In this document: piece after piece, positions 59,882 through 64,000 of the stretch
Numbering within the stretch: the stretch's first letter is position 1
How the letters are laid out: each line of letters starts with the position of its first letter
Assembly: GCF_009664855.1 (NCBI RefSeq)
Contig: NZ_CP045928.1
Span: forward strand, 124,001-188,000
Length of the DNA: 64,000 bases
Direction of reading: 5' to 3'
Source: Flavobacterium sp. SLB02
GTDB taxonomy: Bacteria > Bacteroidota > Bacteroidia > Flavobacteriales > Flavobacteriaceae
Translations under genes and position numbers: made by a program
Notes under the pieces: generated by a model
The model's database searches: none
What the model was told of the DNA's origin: nothing
Seen by the model: the letters and a program-made list of their open reading frames with translations, nothing else

Positions 59882-60505
59882 ATGAAAAAAATCATCACTT
59901 TAATCGCATTATTCGTAGTAACAATAAGTTCTGCACAAACACAGTTTGAACAAGGAATGGGAAAAGCGTTAGGGCTTTGGAAAGAAGGAAAAAATACAGA
60001 AGCTTCGGCATTGTTCGAAAGAATTGCTGCAGCAGAAAAAACAAGTTATCTGCCTAATTATTATATCTCTTTAATCAATACTATATCGGCGTTTTCTGAA
60101 AAAGATAAAACAAAAATAGATTTGTTGCTGACAAAAGCACAAGACGCATTGGATGTTGAATTGATAAAAGATCAAAACAATGCCGAATTATATGCCATGC
60201 AGGCTCTAATCTATACGGCCTGGGTAGTAGCAGACCCAATGACAAACGGAATGAAATATTCGGCTAAAGTGATGGAAGCTTACGCAAAAGGAAAAGCCAT
60301 AGATCCAAACAATCCGCGAATTGTTTTTGGTGAGGCTGATTACCAGTTAGGTGGCGCAAAATGGACAGGAGTTGATACAAAACCTCTTTGTGCACAAGTT
60401 GATAAAGCTGTTGAACTTTTTGCTACTTTTAAACCAGAAACTCCTTTTTCGCCAAAATGGGGATTAGAAAGAGCTTTAGAAACTCAAAAGAATTGTAAAA
60501 AATAA
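59882..60505 (+). CDS. Exported helical protein, function unknown
   Basis: 207 residues. Signal peptide ending near residue 18 (TISSAQ). The rest is helical and TPR-like in rhythm: GKALGLWKEGKNTEASALFERIAAAE, LLTKAQDALDVELIKDQNNAELYAMQALIYTAW, YAKGKAIDPNNPRIVFGEADYQ. A few repeats could form a short superhelix for protein binding in the periplasm. It begins 50 bases after the DUF2141 gene and ends 23 bases before the kinase gene. Confidence 0.78.
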   Translation: MKKIITLIALFVVTISSAQTQFEQGMGKALGLWKEGKNTEASALFERIAAAEKTSYLPNYYISLINTISAFSEKDKTKIDLLLTKAQDALDVELIKDQNNAELYAMQALIYTAWVVADPMTNGMKYSAKVMEAYAKGKAIDPNNPRIVFGEADYQLGGAKWTGVDTKPLCAQVDKAVELFATFKPETPFSPKWGLERALETQKNCKK

Positions 60506-60528
60506 AATTAATTTAAGCTGATAATATA

Positions 60529-61887
60529 ATGAAAGATCGCGGAACTGTTTATGGAGATTTAAAAAGTGGAACAATAGTTTCGTTCAAGATTTCTATGATT
60601 TTTACGGTAATATTTTCAGCTTGTTTAGGAGGTGATTTAAATGTCAGAAACGTTCTTATTACTTTTTTTATCAGCTGTCTTTATTCCTTCCTTGTAGGTT
60701 TTGGTAACGGATATATTAATGTTTACTTAGATAAAAAATGGGATTGGTTAGAGCAAACGAACTTAAGGGTATATTACGGAATTTTGGTTACTGTTTTGTA
60801 TACAGTTCCGATCGTTTTAGGAATTAACTATTACATCTATGTTATTTTGCAGGATGTATCTCTAGAAGTTTTTTTTAGCGATAAGATGATTTGGGTACAC
60901 TTGTTTTATATCATACTCGCGTTGGGAGTTTCGACTTTTATGCAGGCCAGAAGTTTTATGGTAAAGTGGAAACAGGCATCAAAATTCGAAATTACACAAC
61001 AAAAGATTATTGCAGGAACAGCAAATGCAAAATTCGAAAGTTTAAAAAATCAAATAGATCCACATTTTCTTTTTAATAGTTTAAATGTATTAAGTTCTTT
61101 AATCGAAGAAAATCCGGATAATGCGCAACGATTTACGACTTCTTTATCTAAAATTTACCGCTACGTTTTAGAACAAAAAGATAAAGAACTAGTATCTGTA
61201 GAAGATGAATTGTCGTTTGCAAAAACTTATATGAATTTGCTGAAGATGCGTTTCGAAAATAGTTTATTTTACGAATTGCCCACCACAAATATAAACCCTG
61301 ATGCAAAAGTGGTTCCGCTGTCTTTGCAGCTTTTGCTGGAAAATACAGTGAAACATAACATCGTAAGCGAACAAAAACCGTTGCATATCAGAATTTTTAT
61401 TGACGGAGATTATTTAGCAATTCAGAATGATTTTCAGAAAAAAGAAGTTTTGCAGGACAGGCAGGGAGTCGGATTGCAAAATATTGTAAATCGATACGGG
61501 ATTATAACAAACCGAAAAGTTTTGATCGAACAAAATGAAAAAACTTTTACAGTTAAAATTCCAATTTTGACCAAACAAATTACAGTTATGGAAACAAGTG
61601 CAGAATATAGCGATGAGAATAAGGCTTATTTCAGAGCTAAAAAAAGAGTAGAAGAATTAAAAGGTTTTTACGGGAATGTTATTTCATATTGTTGTGTAAT
61701 TCCATTCTTAATTTTTATAAATTTGAGGTATTCTCCTGGATTTCAATGGTTTTGGTTTTCGGCTTTGGGCTGGGGGTTTGGAGTGGTAATGCATGCTTTT
61801 AAAGTCTTTGGTTACAGCTCAGATTGGGAAGAACGAAAAATAAGAGAGATTCTTGAAAAAGAAAAACAACAAAAAAACTGGAAATAA
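60529..61887 (+). CDS. LytS-type histidine kinase with C-terminal 2TM domain
   Basis: 452 residues. Four membrane segments (about 17-36, 42-64, 82-108, 121-141), a His_kinase domain with NQIDPHFLFNSLNVLSS (His179), and a degenerate HATPase with LLLENTVKHNI and QGVGLQNIVNRYGI. At about 363-452 it carries a 2TM domain (YFRAKKRVEELKGFYGN, then DWEERKIREILEKEK), the same domain that is encoded alone by the next four genes. It should phosphorylate the LytTR regulator at the window end. Its stop overlaps the next ATG by one base. Confidence 0.93.
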   Translation: MKDRGTVYGDLKSGTIVSFKISMIFTVIFSACLGGDLNVRNVLITFFISCLYSFLVGFGNGYINVYLDKKWDWLEQTNLRVYYGILVTVLYTVPIVLGINYYIYVILQDVSLEVFFSDKMIWVHLFYIILALGVSTFMQARSFMVKWKQASKFEITQQKIIAGTANAKFESLKNQIDPHFLFNSLNVLSSLIEENPDNAQRFTTSLSKIYRYVLEQKDKELVSVEDELSFAKTYMNLLKMRFENSLFYELPTTNINPDAKVVPLSLQLLLENTVKHNIVSEQKPLHIRIFIDGDYLAIQNDFQKKEVLQDRQGVGLQNIVNRYGIITNRKVLIEQNEKTFTVKIPILTKQITVMETSAEYSDENKAYFRAKKRVEELKGFYGNVISYCCVIPFLIFINLRYSPGFQWFWFSALGWGFGVVMHAFKVFGYSSDWEERKIREILEKEKQQKNWK

Positions 61888-62189
61888 TGGAACCCAATTA
61901 TAATGAAGCAAAACGCTATTACGAGGCTCAGAAAAGAGTCGTCGAAATAAAAAAGTTTTACCAGCACCTAACGGTTTATCTTCTTTGTAATCCCATTGTT
62001 ATAGTGGTTAATCTTATGACATCTCCTGGGTATTTGTGGTGTATATATTCTGTAATAGGATGGGCAATTCCGATCATTTTGCATGGCATGAAAGCTTTTG
62101 GGTTTTCGCCTATTTTTAATAAAGATTGGGAAGAACGAAAAATTCAGGCGCTTTTAGAAAAAGAGAATCCAAAACAAAAATGGGAGTAA
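61887..62189 (+). CDS. 2TM-domain protein, copy 1
   Basis: 100 residues. Nearly the whole chain is one 2TM domain: RYYEAQKRVVEIKKFYQHL, two membrane helices (about 27-45 and 51-70), and KDWEERKIQALLEKE. It is a close paralogue of the C-terminal domain of the kinase just before it, and the reading frames overlap by one base (TAATG). Small membrane proteins like this could modulate the kinase. Confidence 0.9.
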   Translation: MEPNYNEAKRYYEAQKRVVEIKKFYQHLTVYLLCNPIVIVVNLMTSPGYLWCIYSVIGWAIPIILHGMKAFGFSPIFNKDWEERKIQALLEKENPKQKWE

Positions 62190-62191
62190 TC

Positions 62192-62521
62192 ATGGAAAAT
62201 AATTTTAACAATAGCGAGGAAGAATTCGAACTTCAAAAAATGGCCAATAAAAAAGTACTTAAACTTAAGGCATTTTATTCGCATGCATTTGTTTATGCTA
62301 TCGGAATGATCATTTTTATTTTAAAAGAATACGCAGGATTACCTTTAAATTTCCTGCCGTTTAAATATATAAATTGTTTTGTAATGATCATCTGGACAAC
62401 CGCTTTTTTAGTTTCTGCGGTAGATTTATTCGCTTCTTTTAAAATTTTTGGAGAAGAATGGGAAGAGCGAAAAGTGAAAAGTATTTTAGAGAAAAAAGAA
62501 AAAACACAAAAATGGGAGTAA
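62192..62521 (+). CDS. 2TM-domain protein, copy 2
   Basis: 109 residues from the ATG at 62192, two bases after the previous stop; a longer frame that overlaps the preceding gene gives a non-homologous start. FELQKMANKKVLKLKAFYSHAF, two membrane helices, and GEEWEERKVKSILEKKEK. It is the most divergent of the array and has a longer loop between the helices. Confidence 0.87.
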   Translation: MENNFNNSEEEFELQKMANKKVLKLKAFYSHAFVYAIGMIIFILKEYAGLPLNFLPFKYINCFVMIIWTTAFLVSAVDLFASFKIFGEEWEERKVKSILEKKEKTQKWE

Positions 62522-62523
62522 TC

Positions 62524-62829
62524 ATGGAAGTTAATTTAAATGAAGAAGACAGATATTATCTGGCAAAAAAGAGAGTTGAAGAAATTAAAGGCTTTTACGG
62601 AAATTTAACCGCTTTTATTGGTGTAAATGTTGTTCTTATTTTTGTCAATTTATACACATCACCGGATCATTTATGGTTCTATTGGCCTTTAATGTGGTGG
62701 GGAGTTGGAGTTGTTTTTCACGGAATGAAAGTTTTTAAAATATTTCCGGTTCTTGGAAAAGAATGGGAAGAACGGAAAATCAAAGAACTGATGGAAAAAG
62801 AAAAAGAAGGTAAAAATAAATGGCAATAA
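62524..62829 (+). CDS. 2TM-domain protein, copy 3
   Basis: 101 residues from the ATG at 62524, two bases after the previous stop; the junction TAATCATGGA repeats that before copy 2. YYLAKKRVEEIKGFYGNLTAF, two membrane helices and KEWEERKIKELMEKEKEG. This copy most resembles the 2TM domain fused to the kinase. Confidence 0.9.
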   Translation: MEVNLNEEDRYYLAKKRVEEIKGFYGNLTAFIGVNVVLIFVNLYTSPDHLWFYWPLMWWGVGVVFHGMKVFKIFPVLGKEWEERKIKELMEKEKEGKNKWQ

Positions 62830-62845
62830 TTTAATTCAAAATAAA

Positions 62846-63232
62846 ATGGGACGATTTAGACAACGTATGTATGATGAATACAGACAAGAATTTAGTACAG
62901 ACGAAAGTTATAATATTGCGTATAAAAAAGTAAAAAAAATCAAAGGATTTTATTCGCACCTGAAGGTTTATATTATAGTAAATGCTATTATCATTATCAC
63001 TAGTGTAAACAGGAATTTTGTTGGATATGATTTTAATAATGGAAATCATTTTACGATAAGAAGTTTAAATAATTGGGAAATTTATTCTACAGCACTGTTT
63101 TGGGGAATAGCTTTATTGATTCATGCCTTTACAGTTTTTGGACCGGATATATTTTTCGGCAGAGACTGGGAACAAAAGAAAATTCAAAAATATATGGAGA
63201 GAGAGGCTCAGAATAAAAATAAATGGGAGTAA
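62846..63232 (+). CDS. 2TM-domain protein, copy 4
   Basis: 128 residues. A basic N-terminus (MGRFRQRMYDEYRQEF) precedes the domain: YNIAYKKVKKIKGFYSHLKVY, two membrane helices separated by a longer loop, then RDWEQKKIQKYMEREAQ. Last of the four stand-alone copies, 36 bases before the LytTR regulator. Confidence 0.88.
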   Translation: MGRFRQRMYDEYRQEFSTDESYNIAYKKVKKIKGFYSHLKVYIIVNAIIIITSVNRNFVGYDFNNGNHFTIRSLNNWEIYSTALFWGIALLIHAFTVFGPDIFFGRDWEQKKIQKYMEREAQNKNKWE

Positions 63233-63268
63233 TTTTAAACTAAAATTTCAATTTTTGCATTGTACTAA

Positions 63269-64000
63269 ATGACCACATTAATTATAGAAGACGAAAAACC
63301 GGCAGCAAGATTATTGCAGCGTAAACTAGAAAAGTTAGATATTGCCGTAGAAACCATGCTGCACTCTGTAGAAGAATCAGTTCACTGGTTTAGCAATAAT
63401 GAACATCCTGATTTAATTTTTCTGGATATTCAGTTATCAGATGGTTTGTCGTTTGAAATCTTCGAAAAGATAAACATTCAAAGCGCTATTATTTTTACTA
63501 CAGCTTATGATGAATATGCTTTAAAGGCATTCAAATTAAACAGTATCGATTATCTTTTAAAACCTATTGACGAGGATGATTTAGAAGTAGCGGTGACTAA
63601 ATTCAAAAACCGAATTCCGAAAGCAAATTCAGGAAATCAAAATCTACAGCTTGATTTTGAGCAAATACGTCAGATGTTATCTAATCCTTTCGAAAAGAGT
63701 TACAAAAAACGTTTCACCGTAAAAATAGGGCAGCATTTAAAAGTGATTACAACCGATGAAATCGAATGTTTTTTTAGTGAAAACAAAGGAACTTATATTC
63801 ATACTTTCGATAATAGAAACTATCTGATCGATTCTACTTTAGAAGTTCTGGAGCAGGAATTAGACATGAAGGATTTCTTTCGCGTAAGCAGAAAATTTAT
63901 TATTCCGCTTACGGCAATAAAAGAAATCCAGGTATATACCAATTCTCGCCTCAAAGTTATTTTACCTACTTACAAAGAAGATGAGGTAATTGTAAGCCGC
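63269..64000 (+). CDS. LytTR-family response regulator (cut by window end)
   Basis: 244 residues visible; the 3' end lies outside the window. Receiver domain with LIIEDE (4-9), phosphate acceptor Asp53 in LIFLDIQLSDG, TTAYDEYALKAF and YLLKPID. After a linker, the LytTR DNA-binding domain begins near 145 (KKRFTVKIGQHLKVITTDEI, then CFFSENKGTYI, FRVSRKFIIPLTAIKEI). It is the expected partner of the LytS-type kinase upstream; the four 2TM genes between them make one transcript likely. The ATG at 63269 starts the receiver directly. Confidence 0.93.
   Translation, partial: MTTLIIEDEKPAARLLQRKLEKLDIAVETMLHSVEESVHWFSNNEHPDLIFLDIQLSDGLSFEIFEKINIQSAIIFTTAYDEYALKAFKLNSIDYLLKPIDEDDLEVAVTKFKNRIPKANSGNQNLQLDFEQIRQMLSNPFEKSYKKRFTVKIGQHLKVITTDEIECFFSENKGTYIHTFDNRNYLIDSTLEVLEQELDMKDFFRVSRKFIIPLTAIKEIQVYTNSRLKVILPTYKEDEVIVSR

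Noticed and set aside
62126..62191. N-terminal extensions of the second and third 2TM genes that overlap their upstream neighbours
   Set aside because: The extra residues come from another frame of the WEERK region, and an ATG two bases after each upstream stop gives the homologous start.

Overview
The window is AT-rich chromosomal DNA from a member of the Bacteroidota, almost certainly a Flavobacterium or close relative. The evidence is: SusC/SusD pairs, two kinds of type IX secretion (T9SS) C-terminal domains, a gliding-motility-type C-terminus, many promoters of the Bacteroidota form TAnnTTTG, 2TM-domain proteins, and an archaeal/eukaryal-type prolyl-tRNA synthetase. I see no phage, insertion sequence, integrase or CRISPR array.

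Positions 25-18591 are a beta-mannan (probably galacto- or glucomannan) utilisation locus. A leftward block holds a GH26 mannanase, an AGE-family disaccharide 2-epimerase, a GH130 phosphorylase, a GPH sugar symporter and a second GH26. This is the gene set of the known mannobiose pathway (mannan to mannobiose to mannosyl-glucose to mannose-1-phosphate plus glucose). A divergent AraC regulator follows. A rightward block holds SusC, SusD, two surface lipoproteins that share a C-terminal module, a T9SS-secreted protein, a GH27 alpha-galactosidase and a GH5 enzyme. An outer-membrane porin lies beyond it.

Positions 20821-33264 are mostly housekeeping: an amidase lipoprotein, a small secreted Gly-rich protein, rimO, a FadL-type porin with a Tyr/Gly/Asn/Arg-rich lipoprotein, proS, three tRNA-Glu genes, rpsT, a PAS histidine kinase with its response regulator, and typA/bipA. 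Positions 33427-53274 are mixed: a T9SS type B adhesin-like protein, an ABC exporter, two little-known genes, a 1244-residue lipoprotein joining a phosphoesterase, a putative kinase-like region and an outer-membrane barrel, an HD-PycTM membrane protein, a GAF protein, an SDR/TetR pair with clear operators, a nucleoid-associated protein, a four-helix-bundle protein, an HPP protein and a CLC protein without its coupling glutamates. Positions 53767-56742 hold small metabolic genes. Positions 56889-64000 hold a TonB-dependent receptor, small periplasmic proteins, and a LytS-type kinase carrying a 2TM domain, followed by four stand-alone 2TM genes and a LytTR regulator cut by the window end.

The least explained signal lies between genes. 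Many gaps hold arrays of 8-bp words of the form N3-C-[AT]-[AG]-A-G, set as facing inverted arrays, and a second family built on AGATT words. One gap (53275-53766) has these arrays arranged concentrically around a nested double hairpin in which one 8-mer occurs four times. These elements, the tripartite 1244-residue protein and the 2TM array are the parts I would look at first.
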